A stretch of DNA of 64,000 bases from Fasciola hepatica (GCA_948099385.1 CANUEZ040000070.1:248001-312000), one strand, 5' to 3'; shown: positions 12,800 through 24,042, numbered from the stretch's first letter. The notes: generated by a model from the letters alone, not told the origin. Numbers and translations: made by a program.

Positions 12800-13399
12800 C
12801 GGCCTAATGATCTCCGCAGACCTGATGGACTCGTAGGTTCGTTCCTAGCAACATGCTGTGGGTGATCCGTACGTAGTACAAACGGAAACCAAAATAGGTA
12901 CAAACGCCACTTCTCGAAGGCTCATACGCATGCGAGAGTTTCCTGTTCTCCAGTGAAATACTATCTCTTTATTGAGGAGGGGGAAAGTGAAGTGAAGATG
13001 ACTATTTTCTTTTCACTACCACAAATGTGGGATATAACAGCTCTAAACCCACATCAGGGGCATGCGTAGACACGACAGTAGAGAGGTTCTTGTCAAACAT
13101 CGTTATCGTCCGTGCAGTAGAAGTCACAGAATGGATGGAGTGAAAAGTCTGTTTTTAAACTGTCACTCTCTATAAAAATGTCTCTTTCAGCCTTGTAAGT
13201 GCCTAAGCTTCTGGGAAGTTTTGCTGACTTTTTGTAAAGTTTAAAGATAGAAGGACTATGATCTCGAGAAATGTTTTGCTTGTCATGGATTTTGTGGCGG
13301 TGAATAATCCAATACTAAAAAATGTACTATTGGCACGAGGAGCCTAAATCCTTTGTAATAAAAAATCCAGTTGCACTTATCATAAGCAAAAGTCCAAAG
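12800..13399. other. non-coding stretch
   Basis: No coding or repeat signal that I can support. It contains short purine-rich runs only. Confidence 0.4.
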
Positions 13400-13469
13400 T
13401 GGCGGGCCGAAACCGAAAATTCCGCTCACCGAGCAGGTGTTCTACTAACTAAGCTACTGCTGTGAGCCC
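13400..13469 (-). repeat. tRNA-derived SINE head (tRNA-like, probably not functional)
   Basis: On the minus strand the sequence starts GGGCTCACAGCAG and has a box A-like segment TAGCTTAGTTAGTAGAAC, then CCTGCTCGGTGAGC, and a degenerate box B (TTTTCGGTTTCGGCCC). Spacing and length (about 70 nt) are tRNA-like. The acceptor stem does not pair well and box B deviates, so a SINE head or a tRNA pseudogene fits better than a working tRNA. A second box B-like ggtttcgaatcctcc lies at about 13770. Confidence 0.55.
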
Positions 13470-13824
13470 AGCCGATATTGGTTGAACATTTTCAAATTTT
13501 GGGCGAACACCCGCAGAGGGTATCACGAAACTCAAGAAATCCAGTTCGCGCACCGCAAACGGACACCTAGTTGTTTAAACCCAAGTCAGAATCAATCCAC
13601 CGATGTAGTAGAGCACGTAGGTTGGGATCGCGTTCTTTCGATGAGGACCCGAAAATGCAGATATCGTGCATATAGGCGATAGATGAACAAAAGACGGAGC
13701 ACTACTTAATTTCATTAGAAATACCTTATGTTGGTAAATCCGATCCTGTGTTTAAAAGACCGTCACTGGTTTCGAATCCTCCGTTGGACCTATGTGAAAT
13801 TAATTACTGAAAATTTCTAGTTCG

Positions 13825-14250
13825 AAAAAAATTACCACCATAAAGTTTGACTATCAACTCTTCGTCAGTGGGAAGAGAAAACACTTCATCTCCGAATTTC
13901 TCGATCAACATTTGAAGCTCTGCACAAATTAGAATGCATCTTTTATTTTTTGATGCATCCACAAGTAGACGCATCCTTCCGGAATGGTTGATGAATTCAG
14001 TCAAGCGATATTACACCGTGCACCCTAAGAAACTGCACACAGCTTTCCTTTTGGACAGATGAGCTGATCGGGGCTGGATTATGGTAAAAAGTACGTATTT
14101 TGTGTTTTGAGAAAATGCGATGCTTCGCTCTGGAAATTCTCCCATGGTCATCTTGAAATAACTTGAGAAACATTAATTGCGGGCTCAGAGGAAGTACTGC
14201 GGAAACACAAATTCTTTCCATGCAGGGAGGCACCTTCGCATCAACCACTG
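13825..14250 (-). pseudogene. possible VWA-like coding fragment of a minus-strand paralogue
   Basis: Two overlapping minus-strand open frames. The downstream one (about 13999-13830) contains RMRLLVDASKNKRCIL and KFGDEVFSLPTDEELI, resembling the last strand and helix of a von Willebrand factor A domain, where a residue run such as DEVFSLP followed by an EEL helix is usual. It is followed by a possible donor (ggtaat). A frameshift or a small intron separates it from the upstream frame (14248-13997). The orientation matches the minus-strand transmembrane exon at 3242-3394. Without alignment I cannot exclude chance. Confidence 0.35.
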
Positions 14251-14807
14251 CCTTTCTTCCAAAAGATGATTGTTTTCATGAATAACAACGAAAACGGAAG
14301 TATCTTTGTGAAAAGTACCTAAACAAAACAGTACAACGCAAATAAGGTCCACATTGAGTGTAGGATTGTCGAAATGACCACCAAAGGTTTTAGGGGACTG
14401 GTTAAGTGGTAAGCAGCAGAGAAATTTTAAATAAAAATCATGTGGAACGAAGGTTGTGGATTAGGCTGCGTTGAACTTCATCTCTTGAGTGCTATTACTG
14501 GCGATTTCTTTCATTCGCTATGCTTGACTAGTGCAGCATTCCCGAAATTTCCGGGAGTAATTTTTATCTGATTTATCTTTTGTTCGTTTCATGCGGGTAT
14601 CGGTTGGCTGAATCATTTATTATTTCAGATGATTTATCGTTCTCCCCTAAGTATTCCTCTGTGGCATTTCCTTTTCCCTGTTCGGCACATGCTTCATTCT
14701 GGTCCCGGTGCACTGAGACCTATTCACAAATAGATCCGGGATGCTGTAGCCCTGTGTATTCAAGTTCGGGACCCATACATTACTACCAAGTTAACATATA
14801 TTCCTGT

Positions 14808-14872
14808 CGTTTAGTAGCATCTGGCAATCGTTTAGTAGTTCCTGGTGCTCGTTTAGTAGCTACTGTCTGTTA
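14808..14872 (+). repeat. three imperfect ~21-bp tandem units around cgtttagtag
   Basis: The word cgtttagtag occurs three times, about 21-24 bases apart, within a 156-codon open frame (14580-15050). That frame has no recognisable domain and partly overlaps a minus-strand transposase remnant, so the frame itself is not annotated as a gene. Confidence 0.5.
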
Positions 14873-14994
14873 TTTACAGACCACAGCCTACGGCACGGTA
14901 ACCAAATCTTTCCCACACACCCAAACTACATTAGGTCCAATCGCATGTGAGTTATCGGTCCCAACTATGAAATTTAGTAGCCTCGTATGGGTCA

Positions 14995-15640
14995 CTAATT
15001 TGAATAAACGGAGCTGCAACATCTCGAATTTATGTTCGTTGGTGGTTTGATTTTCCGGAACGTTGTGAATCGGAGCCCCGTTTTCTTGTAGACGTGATAT
15101 GACAGTCCATTTAGACCCACTGAATATCTCCTTGGTCGGATTAGAGAATGGACTATGGGGAGGAAGATACCGAGCAACATATCTGGTTGTTGAAAGTGCT
15201 TAACCCACCCGTCAGTGAACTGGAGCATCGCTGAACAGAAGTATGGTACTGGTGTTTTGGTGTTCGGTTGATACTTCCAAAGAATACTTCTAGGAACCTG
15301 ATGAAATTATCAGTATTCATTGTGGAGTGATATTCATGATGTAGCATACCCAAAGCAGAACAGCGAGCTACAACATGGAGGTTTGCACCTATGTTTGATG
15401 GCAAATTCCTGATGCATGGTTTGCCTTCATTGATCGTCCCCGTGTCAGCAGGCACCCTCTGTTGTAATTGGTTTCACATGTGTAAACAAGTAAGACGGAG
15501 CTACGTAGCTCCTGTAACCGTATTGCGTATTGAGCTCGTCTCTCTTTTACATCGGTCCTATTTCCCCAGGTTGGTCTGAGTAGATGATCTCTTTGTGATG
15601 TAACCATAACCATCGAGAAGACGATCATTGGAAGATAAAC
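14995..15640 (-). pseudogene. DDE transposase remnant, second family (IS630/Tc1-mariner superfamily-like)
   Basis: Minus-strand segments in order: ANLHVVARCSALGMLHHE, NTDNFIRFLEVFF, and, in a shifted frame, SPHSPFSNPTKEIFSG. The spacing (core strand, then a DNF helix, then a L-P-P-x-S-P-F-x-N-P-x-E-like motif) matches the DDE_3 domain of Tc1/IS630-related transposases. It is distinct from the Tc1-type copy at 12.2 kb. There are frameshifts, the middle catalytic Asp is not visible, and no inverted termini were found. Confidence 0.55.
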
Positions 15641-16427
15641 TGATCCATAGATTCGGATTTATCATTTCCATCTTTTTCAGCATCCCACCCAAAGTTATTT
15701 TAGGATACTCCCCTACCAATGAGCACAAATCCCATGCGAATTTATCGGAAAATTTGGGTTTTGTGAATCCACTGTTAAGGTTAAATTCTGTCGCGTTTGG
15801 CGATGCTCTGCAGGTTTTACTGTTAATTACAAGATGGCAGGAAACAAGTTTTTGCTGGTCACCTTTTCCTGCACAGTGGAAAATCTTGAATAGCGACGAC
15901 CATAGTTTTAAAAGTTGGTGTTAATTCTAGCTCAGGTTGATGTTGCTTAGCCGTTCCTGATGGACGAGCTTGGCAACTACGTCGCAGACCTTTCATCCCC
16001 AATCGACTTGATCTGCACTCTGAAAACGTCACTTCGACTGGTAATGAGAAGTTTGTGACCTAAGCTCCAAGCTTAGCAGCCAGAAATCGTTGAGCAGTAA
16101 CAACCACGCAAGTAAACTGAGTAACCGCTTAAATATATCCACATATTACGAAATATGCAGATAACGAATAAATTTTACTTCCCCAAAAATTAACTGATGA
16201 TCGAACGTAGCTACTAGAATTCAGTACTCGAAAACTTTAGCCTATATTCAAATGTTACGGCTTGCTTTGCTATCAACTAGTCGTAGTCTACTTTTCGATA
16301 TAGACACGGATCACTCATTTTGAACTTCTGTAGTGTTTGCCGTTTACGTAAACATGGCTTTTTACGTATTATGCCTGCGGTGTTCCCTATACTAAATTGG
16401 AGGTATCAACCCATCCAACCTTCACGA

Positions 16428-16485
<58 letters not shown>

Positions 16486-17210
16486 ATATTGATTATCTCA
16501 TTTCAAACTGACAAGAATCCGATCAGATTAAGACTTGGCGGGTCCGCACGATGGCGACTCTTGCACAGGTATTCGGTAATTTTGGATAATAACTTGTTGT
16601 GCCTTACTCACGGAAGCAATATGCACTCAGGAGAAATCCTTTACCAGAGCTTGCCACTATCCGGGTAGGCGAATGCATCAGTTTAATGATGTGGGTGTGA
16701 TATAGTCGCATGAGAAAGGGTACTTCCATCACTTTTCTGTGATGCAATATGTATAGTCTTTGGTAAAAGAAGATACAGTCAAACTGAGCTCCGCTACCTG
16801 CGATCTTGAGACAGGTGAAGAAGAGCATTCACACGTTGCAAGTTCTACAGATATACTGCGGCGGCTCGATAAAAATAGGGGGCATAAATGAAGTATGTTA
16901 ACAACTGCTAATACACATAAATACGGTGTAATAGGAAAAGAAAAAGGTGTCTCATTTCATCCATGATGTTCACTTGACTTAAATCTAATCGGTCACAAGA
17001 AACTGCTCCTCAATTTTAGTCCAATGCAACTTTCATTCAGATGGTCGTACGTCGTTCAAATAGATCTTAATAACTGATTGCTGACTACCAATTTGCTGTG
17101 GACGAGCTAAAAGGAGCTTTCGGGATTGCATGAGTTTTATTTTAATTGCTTCAGGCCTCCGGATGCCCACAAGTAACGCACAGAGAACTATCCGCAGTAA
17201 CCTCTTGCTG
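15640..17210. other. non-coding stretch including a (TA)n tract
   Basis: Apart from the TA repeat at 16430-16483 I see no supported feature. Open frames here lack domain motifs. Confidence 0.4.
16430..16483. repeat. (TA)27 microsatellite
   Basis: A pure alternating AT run. It generates an artificial Tyr-Ile repeat in one frame. Confidence 0.97.
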
Positions 17211-17235
17211 GTTCGTTCAAAACGTTTTCAGTTCG

Positions 17236-17441
17236 ACAAAACTAGAAAACGTTATGTACAGTACAATAAAAAGGATATGGTAGAATATAGGGAAGATACA
17301 AGGTACCGCAGTACCCAACCGGCTGCAGACTGGATGGTCTGCTGCCGTGACTTTTATTCTCACGTGTGGGATAGAACACATACGAAGGCAGCACTCCAAG
17401 CTTATTTCGATGATTGGGTTCTTAAGCATAGGGCCGATTAG
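17236..17441 (+). CDS. candidate exon, unknown
   Basis: An open stretch following a good acceptor (gttcaaaacgttttcag). It encodes a charged, tryptophan-containing segment (RKRYVQYNKKDMVEY, DWMVCCRDFYSHVWDR) and ends at a TAG. Composition is protein-like, but I do not recognise a family and no second copy is visible in the window. It overlaps, antisense, the lower part of a minus-strand open frame. Confidence 0.25.
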
Positions 17442-17559
17442 GAAGTTTACACTTGTTAAAATAACAAAGTGCATCGATACACCAAAGTGTTTACATACGT
17501 TCAAACTAATGATGAAAGGGACTTTCGTCGTGAAAATGGTTGAGGGGGCCACTATTTGA

Positions 17560-17810
17560 AACCTGAGTCGCAGGATAAACTGATGTCGACACCAAAAATT
17601 CGCAATGTACTCTACAGCGGTTTCAACTTGACCATTCTTTAAGTCTCTGATTTCGAGGAAGCTGAGCTGACGGTACTTCTCTTCGGGCGACTTTCTTATC
17701 AGAAAAAGGTACTCTTCATACACATTCAAACCCACAGAATTCAACCCCGACATAACCTTTTCATAATACGGTCCAGTTTTTGAATAATTCACGTGTCTAT
17801 TTTTGCACAA
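17560..17810 (-). CDS. candidate exon, unknown
   Basis: The upper part of a 197-codon minus-strand open frame, containing VGLNVYEEYLFLIRKSPEEK and QVETAVEYIANFW. Its composition resembles a real extracellular protein segment, and it sits on the strand and side expected for a divergent paralogue of the Ig/VWA gene. The lower part of the same frame is antisense to the candidate exon at 17236-17441 and is probably not coding. Confidence 0.25.
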
Positions 17811-17869
17811 AATTCAAATTCGTTTTCCTCCAGCTACTTATTTTCATGATAACCCCCAGTTGTTGTTTT

Positions 17870-18260
17870 TCTGCTGCCCACGTGACTTCGCTGACTTTTG
17901 GTGCATGATTTTTGTGAGATCACAAGTACTGACTATATAAACGATAGAGCTGACATCCCAATTTGACTCGTGTTGGTTGCCATCAATAAACTGGTGGTAC
18001 CTTGATGTGTCTGACTTCTCACTTTAGCTAGCGGGTGGGCTAGCATCGTTGAAGTTCCCGCCGTGTGTTCCAGTTATTGGTCAGTTGAGGACCATTTTCG
18101 TTGTGCTATTACTGGTCTAGGAGGTTCGGCCCAAGCGGTCCACTGTGTCATTATCCTGCCAGGCCGCAGGAATCACTCATCGTCCTCCATTGTGTTCTGC
18201 GGATCGTGAGCCTACGAGGCCTCGTGCAGTGTGTTCTTTTGACACCATGACCTGTGTTTT
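17870..18260 (+). repeat. possible LTR or core-promoter region
   Basis: It contains a TATA-like ctatataaacg near 17936 and a polyadenylation signal caataaac near 17983, about 50 bases later, followed by GC-richer sequence. This is the U3-R-U5 order of a retrotransposon LTR. No second copy was seen, so it could instead be a host promoter just upstream of the Ig gene. Confidence 0.3.
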
Positions 18261-18589
18261 GTGTTGTGCTTTTATTTATCTGTGCTTCCACAGTGTGTGG
18301 AGCATTATTGCCAAATAATTTGTTATCAAGTATCAGTGAGTTGAGACTTTCTGTGTCGTGGGCGTGTTATGGTGCGGTACAACAGCTTCATTGAGGCTAT
18401 AAACAGACAAATTTTGACATTTTTATCTACAACAAACATTCACGGGGAACTGATGTTGAAGTAAAGCAATATTCTCGCTATGGAAGCAATGGAGAAGAGA
18501 ACATTAAACACTTAACTGAGATAGTACAATGGCACTATTGATTTGAAGACCACATACATAAAACCAGTTTCCGAATTCACATTGATCGG

Positions 18590-18910
18590 ACGACTGAAGT
18601 GTTGAGTGTAATCATTAATGAAGACGTGGAACCGATACATAACCTAGTTCGTAATTGGCTTGACTAAAAACGGCAATATTCTAATCTAAAATACGTTGAA
18701 GCAGCTTTCCGTGAAGTACGCGCGTGCACATGTGAGTTTCCGTTGTGTCATACGAGCAGAACATATGGCTCTCAGTATTGTGGCATACAATGCATACGGT
18801 CAAAATAAACTATAAGAAATTAGACGAGATGTATTAACGGAAATGATTAGGAAAGTGAAACAGTTGGAAGCTAAAGGGATTTCACCGGTAAAGTCGATAT
18901 CTGAACCAAT
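18590..18910 (+). pseudogene. degraded upstream Ig-module sequence
   Basis: Short segments in different frames resemble parts of the repeated modules that follow. One run (RAHVSFRCVIRAEHMALS) looks like the second-cysteine strand of a B module, and an earlier one (IHNLVRNWLD) resembles the xVANWL end of a C module. Stops and frame changes separate them, and an in-frame TGA at 18902-18904 precedes the next open stretch. This suggests the 5' part of the array is decaying. Confidence 0.35.
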
Positions 18911-19640
18911 GGATTGACATGTAAATTAGCTAAACTGAAGGTCGGTTGGAAAGCAACAGTGAAAATTGGAGCGCCAATTCGTATGATTGGCAATTCCGGT
19001 GACGCAATGAATCGTGACGTAGCATGCTTATATCAACCTACGGAAGAAGCGATCCAGTATGTACTAACCTCGGATTTTCAGATTGAAAGAACTAGTGGTG
19101 ACATGGAGCAAACTGAAGGTGGGCATACAAAGAATGTGCCTTCGTTCTATGTGGTCAAAGAGAAGGCCAGTTATGAGGATTCTGGTACATACAGTTGTGA
19201 ATTCGGGCGCACTTGCGACGGATGTGAAAAGTCAGTTGCATTTGTTCCACGACGTCTAGCGGTAGTAAGGGATACTAGTGTAGTACAAAGGCTGATAACT
19301 GAAAACAAGCTTTCTAGGGATGACAAATGGGAAGAATATTATTTACTGCGCAACAAGAATAACCAACCGGTAGTATACAGTGGTCATTTGATGATTGCTG
19401 GATGTCTACAGTTGACTCCACGAGGTTCACTTGGATCTTCCGAATGCGAACTTCTTGTGAGCGCACTGGAAGGGAAGTTTCAATTTAATTTTGAAAACAT
19501 TGGCACCGAGATGCAGAATGATCAAAGACTGTATTTCCACCGTTTCACTCACCCAGAAGTCATGTAGTTCAAAGATTTCTTCCGATGTGGCCAATTGGCT
19601 CGAAGGTCTATTCTACTATCATTTTAGCATCATGAGGTTT
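18911..19640 (+). pseudogene. first Ig-module block of the receptor array, frameshifted
   Basis: Open from about 18905 to a TAG at 19565-19567. It begins with an A-type Ig module (KLKVGWKATVKIGAP, Cys in VACLYQ, then EDSGTYSCEF) and continues into the C-terminal part of a C module (WEEYYLLRNKNNQP, FNFENIGTEM). The B module expected between them is missing. After a frameshift near 19555 the sequence SSDVANWLEG continues in another frame, matching TSDVANWLQG of the main exon, followed by the start of another A module (YYHFSIMRF) that is cut short. I read this as deletion plus frameshift damage; an unrecognised intron is the alternative. Confidence 0.7.
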
Positions 19641-22600
19641 GCTGACGTTTGCTAAGAATATAGAAATGAAAATGACCAAGAGTCGTGCATTGTTCAGACA
19701 AAACGACCTATGTAGAGACACTTTCACTCAAGTGGATTCTGAATCAATTTATGTTTATACAGGACAAAAGGTTGTCTTTCACTGCTTTTACGAGTTGCCA
19801 AGCACTGCATCCTCTTCACCTCTTGTTGAGTTTCTTCTCACAGAGCAAAAACCGAACACAATTTCACATATTTCCCATCCGTTTGGAAAGTCCATTATAC
19901 GAGAGATCACCTCAGACAATGTGATTCATAACTGCACTTCGTACACAATGACCATTCCTTTCGAATTGCATGACGCATCACAGTTGTTCGTGCATTGCAA
20001 GTTCAGCTCGAGTTACCAACCCAGCAACATCGCTGTCAATCGATTGGTTCACCACAGTACATTTAGTTTATCTCGACCCATAAAACACAGACGTCCCAGA
20101 GCACCAAAAATTGACCAATCATCCGTTCAGACTAATTACGTGGAACTTACGCGTATATTAAAGCATGAATACATCAAGTCCGCAAATCACACCATGTTCC
20201 GAATGAATACAAATATGAAAAGAATATCGGAAGGCCTCCTAAATGGGCGCTTTCTCGTTGATGTGGGTTCGCCTGTCGGTGAGTCAAAAGTGTGGACGCT
20301 ATTTCGGAATAACTCCGACTTGATTGGTGGTCCGTGTCAGATAAATACAATCAAAGCAAAACCGAATAAAGAAAGAGGGTCACAAAATTTTGCAGATTTT
20401 ATTTCGATCGAATTTATTTGTCCAGTGCAACCTCATAATGTGGCACTCTTACTATACGCCCTAAACACACTAGATTATCAAACGAGCTGTAAACCACTGA
20501 GTACGACCATTTTACCAATAGTAATAAATTCAGTTCGACAATGGATAAGTGATAATATTTCACAAACTGATAATAGTGACACAGTATTGAAAACCCCGGC
20601 ACAGTTGGTTGGTGATTATTATCTCGTCCGCATTCGTGTGGGATGGAATTCTGTGGTCCGTATAGGTGATTCTGTGTCCATGTTTGGTCGATTCGAATCA
20701 AACAGTCAACAGAATGTTCAGTGTTACCACCGATACACGGTAAATGATAAACAGATCAAAGTGAAACTGTTAATAGATACTTCAAAAGACAAAGGAATAT
20801 TTTGGACTCACAAATCACAGATTCATTATACAGACTCTGGATTGTATGAGTGCAAAATTCTGGATTGCGATTCCGATCCGCGGTGTGTCGGTGTACCAGA
20901 ACGTCAGTTGATTGTCTTACCCAGTTCTTCCATCCTACGAATTCGAATGCATTCGCAGTTGGATGTGAGGTTGAGTGGGCAGCAATGCCGAATGGGTAAG
21001 GATGCACCGGTGAAACCTGGGGATAAACTGACTGTCAGCTGTCTGTATCCAATTGCACTCGGTCTTCCAATCAAACTGAGGCACTCGATTTTGCACGGAA
21101 ATGTGAAGACAGGAACCGAACGAACAGTCAGCAACTTGGTTGTCACTGTAGTGAAACAAGGAACACACAAGGAACTGAATGTATCTGGCGTTGTGCAAAT
21201 GCCTCAGTCAATAGGTGGTTTACAGTTGTGGAACGTCAGTTGCCAACTAGCTTACGATGCATACAATGACTCGGATGGCCTGGTCGAAACTGTATATGGA
21301 TCAACAGTAAAAGTTACTAAGAGGTTGCAGTTATTCATTCCAAATGAACCGAAACTACTTTGGCGGTCAATTGAAACGGATCAAAAATCAATGACTGAGA
21401 CGTTAAAGAGCACAGATGCGACTTGTGCGAACCGTGATTCTTTTCTGCGAATTGACACAGGAAGCCGCTTGGAAGAGGGCCTACTAAATGTAGCGTTTGT
21501 TGTTGACAGAGGAGCGCCGGAGGGATGGCCCCTTATTTGGTTGATTTACCGTAAGGATGAGGCGCTGTTTTCTGATCCTTGTCTTTCTGTTCGGCAACAG
21601 AGGATAAGTCGTCTTCCACAGGAGTACGGGAGTGCTGTGGATGCGATGAACGTGTCGGCTACTTGTATTCTCCAACCTGAACATGTTGCCTTCTTTATCG
21701 GTGTGGTTAACATTCCAGGCACAGATTTGAACAAGACGAATGCGGAGACTGAACTCGAAAGTTCAGTTACTTCGGATGTGGCCAACTGGCTCCAAGGTGA
21801 AGAAGCAAATAGGTCCAGTTTGGCAAATACCAGGTGCTTCAATCTCGATTTTCGGATGATGCGGCTCCAAGTTGGTTGGAGGGCCTCCGTGAACCTCGGT
21901 TCACCTGTGATCATGCAGGGACGACTGCGTGGTAGTAGGCGTGATGAAATCAAATGTTATTATAAAAAAAACACAGATGATAAATTCCAGTTGATTTCTC
22001 GACCGTTTATTTTGACTGAGAATGTGCTGCTTGATCACGTTTCATTGAAAATCTCCAAATCCGAGTATAAAGATACTGGAATCTACCACTGTAATGCTAC
22101 AGCACGATCAACCGTGATTACCAGTACTGTCATAGGCACACGAAAACTGTTGGTCCTTCCAGCACAGACTTCAGTCAAATGTTCACTTACATTAGACGAA
22201 GAGGGGAACACATTCGTGTCAGACAGACAGAGACAAACTGATGGTATTCCGTATTTATTGACCAACCACACTGCTTTTGCACACTGTGACAGAGATCCTG
22301 TTTTGGAGTCAATTTATCACCCTAAACCTAAATTCCAGTATGGAATGATCAATGCAAAGACAAAGACGATGCAAGATCTTACATCGACTGAACTTGGACA
22401 ACCAAGGACTTCAACGAGGAGAACATTCCAAATAGTGGCAGTTGAAGCAAGATATTATACAGGAATGCTGAGAATCACGTGCTCTTCTGCGTTCATCAAA
22501 CTTACTGAGCCGTTGGATGTTGTCAAAAGAAATGACAGTATGGTCGTTGAATGTTACAGTGAGTTTACAATACAAGAGCCAGCTAATGGTGAACTGACTA

Positions 22601-24042
22601 TCGAAACATTCACAAAGGATTATGAGTACCAACCCGTACCTCAGGGCACGGAGTTTACCTGTTCCGGTGGTCACGGTTTGCCTCCACTGCAATATCGATG
22701 GGAACGGAAGAAAGCAGCATCATATCCACATGATTCGAGTACTGAAGACTTGGCCAGTTTATTGCCCGGAAACGAAGGTGGTTAGGGTGGCCCGAAACAA
22801 CCTTTCAGCGATTCGCCAACAAATAGTTTAGAAATACACGGGGCACGATTACGAGTACCGGAAAACTCGAAATACCGAGGAATGACTTATGCTTACACGT
22901 GTATTGGAAGCAACGAAGTGCAGGGTCGAGTACACGAAATCCGTAAAAGCATTATTTTCTCAGTAATGATTTGTCCGACCAAACGTGTGAAAATGGATTT
23001 ATCAATTCTACTCAGTCGACATTTAATGAGCTCTTGTGAGATTTCTGGTGCTCCAGACCCGGATATCCAGTTCTACGGATACTACTTCCTAACATTCATT
23101 CGTCAACTCATCCTCGGATTGCCATATGGAAGAAGATTTACTCGATTCAACATTCTGATGGATGACATCTTCGATTCGCACGATCAAATTGATCCACAAA
23201 TCAAATCAATTTGGTTTGAAGAGGATCTATCCAGGTCGGAGTTAGTCAAGCGTTTGTATTCTCGAACAGTCAAACCGGTCACCTTAGATTCCGGTTGTGA
23301 TGCTTGGACTGTTCCACTGCAAAGTATCGTTCGAGCTCTTGTGAAAAAGCGTCCAGCCAAAACCAAACGGAGGCATTTAATTCTACTCGCGCTCGATAAG
23401 TTTGTGAACATGGACAAGTTAGACGAAGTGAAACGAGATGTTCGGATTTTGGAGACTAGAGGGAGTAGAATTATTCTGTTGGTGACTCATGCGGCAACCA
23501 GTGCGGTAGAACCGATCAACAATCGCCTGATTGAAGCACTAAACCCCATAAACTTCACTAGCATTTTGCCGAACTTCTCGGGAGGCGAATCATGTGAAAT
23601 ATGTCACCCACAGTGGGATGATCCAGCACTTCGTATCAAACGTGGAGCAATATTTAACATGATCTGTCAGGCGGTTGGAAGTAAGCAAATACCAAGAACA
23701 CTGGTGCCAGCGTTGCGATTCTCTTTGCCTAAGCAGCACTGGGTTATTGGTACCGAGTTGGGTATCTCATGTTTGGGCAACCTTACACAGCGTGAAGGAG
23801 AACATATTTCGGCCCAGTTGATTATTTGTTTGACTAATATGACTCTTTTGAGTGAATTGCAGAAGAAACAAGTGAATATTCAAATACTGATGAACTTGTG
23901 CAAGCATCAACTTGCATCCAATCAGGACGTTATCCGAGAGTCTGTCCCATTGATTGCGACCACAGCACAGGTGGTTCTCGATCCCCAGAATACAGACAAT
24001 ACGGTGTTTTGCATACAACGCCGGGGAGACCCAGAACCTCAA
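19639..24042 (+). CDS. large exon of a multi-Ig, VWA-like cell-surface receptor
   Basis: A 1,468-codon frame with one internal TAG (22783-22785). Counting the codon at 19639 as residue 1: B module 25-165 (Cys49-Cys120); C 195-305 (GLLNGRFLVDVGSP); A 325-425 (VRIRVGW, Cys362, TDSGLYEC to 405); B 435-560 (Cys468-Cys535); C 600-720 (GLLNVAFVVDRGAP, DVANWLQG); A 735-830 (RLQVGW, Cys773, DTGIYHC to 818); B 845-955 (Cys883-Cys948); C2-type Ig 995-1100 (Cys1008, Trp1021, Cys1088); VWA-like 1112-1310 (HLILLALDKF at 1245-1254) without the DxSxS metal motif; a Cys1343-Cys1397 domain; then the start of an Ig domain (FCIQRRGDPEPQ). It ends at CAA|GTAAGT, phase 0. It probably acts extracellularly in adhesion or recognition (inference). 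It has no signal peptide or membrane segment of its own, so other exons are required. Confidence 0.85.
22778..22831 (+). other. possible 54-nt mini-intron removing the TAG
   Basis: The only stop in the large exon, TAG at 22783-22785, lies between a GT at 22778 and an AG at 22830-22831 (caaatagtttag). Removing these 54 bases keeps the frame and joins the two halves of one Ig domain between its Trp and second Cys. The donor (GTGGTT) is weak, so a nonsense mutation or a sequencing error is equally possible. Confidence 0.35.

Noticed and set aside
13400..13469. Functional tRNA gene
   Set aside because: Box A is tRNA-like, but box B is degenerate and the acceptor stem does not pair, so a SINE head or pseudogene is more likely.
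14580..15050. 156-codon plus-strand open frame
   Set aside because: No signal peptide or domain recognised, partly antisense to a transposase remnant, and contains a short tandem repeat.
16320..16511. Tyr-Ile repeat frame
   Set aside because: Produced by the (TA)n tract.
20414..22692. Minus-strand open frames under the Ig exon
   Set aside because: Shadows of the plus-strand receptor frame, with no motifs.
22778..22808. Alternative 31-nt intron ending at tttcag
   Set aside because: Its removal shifts the frame into a stop soon after, unlike the 54-nt option.
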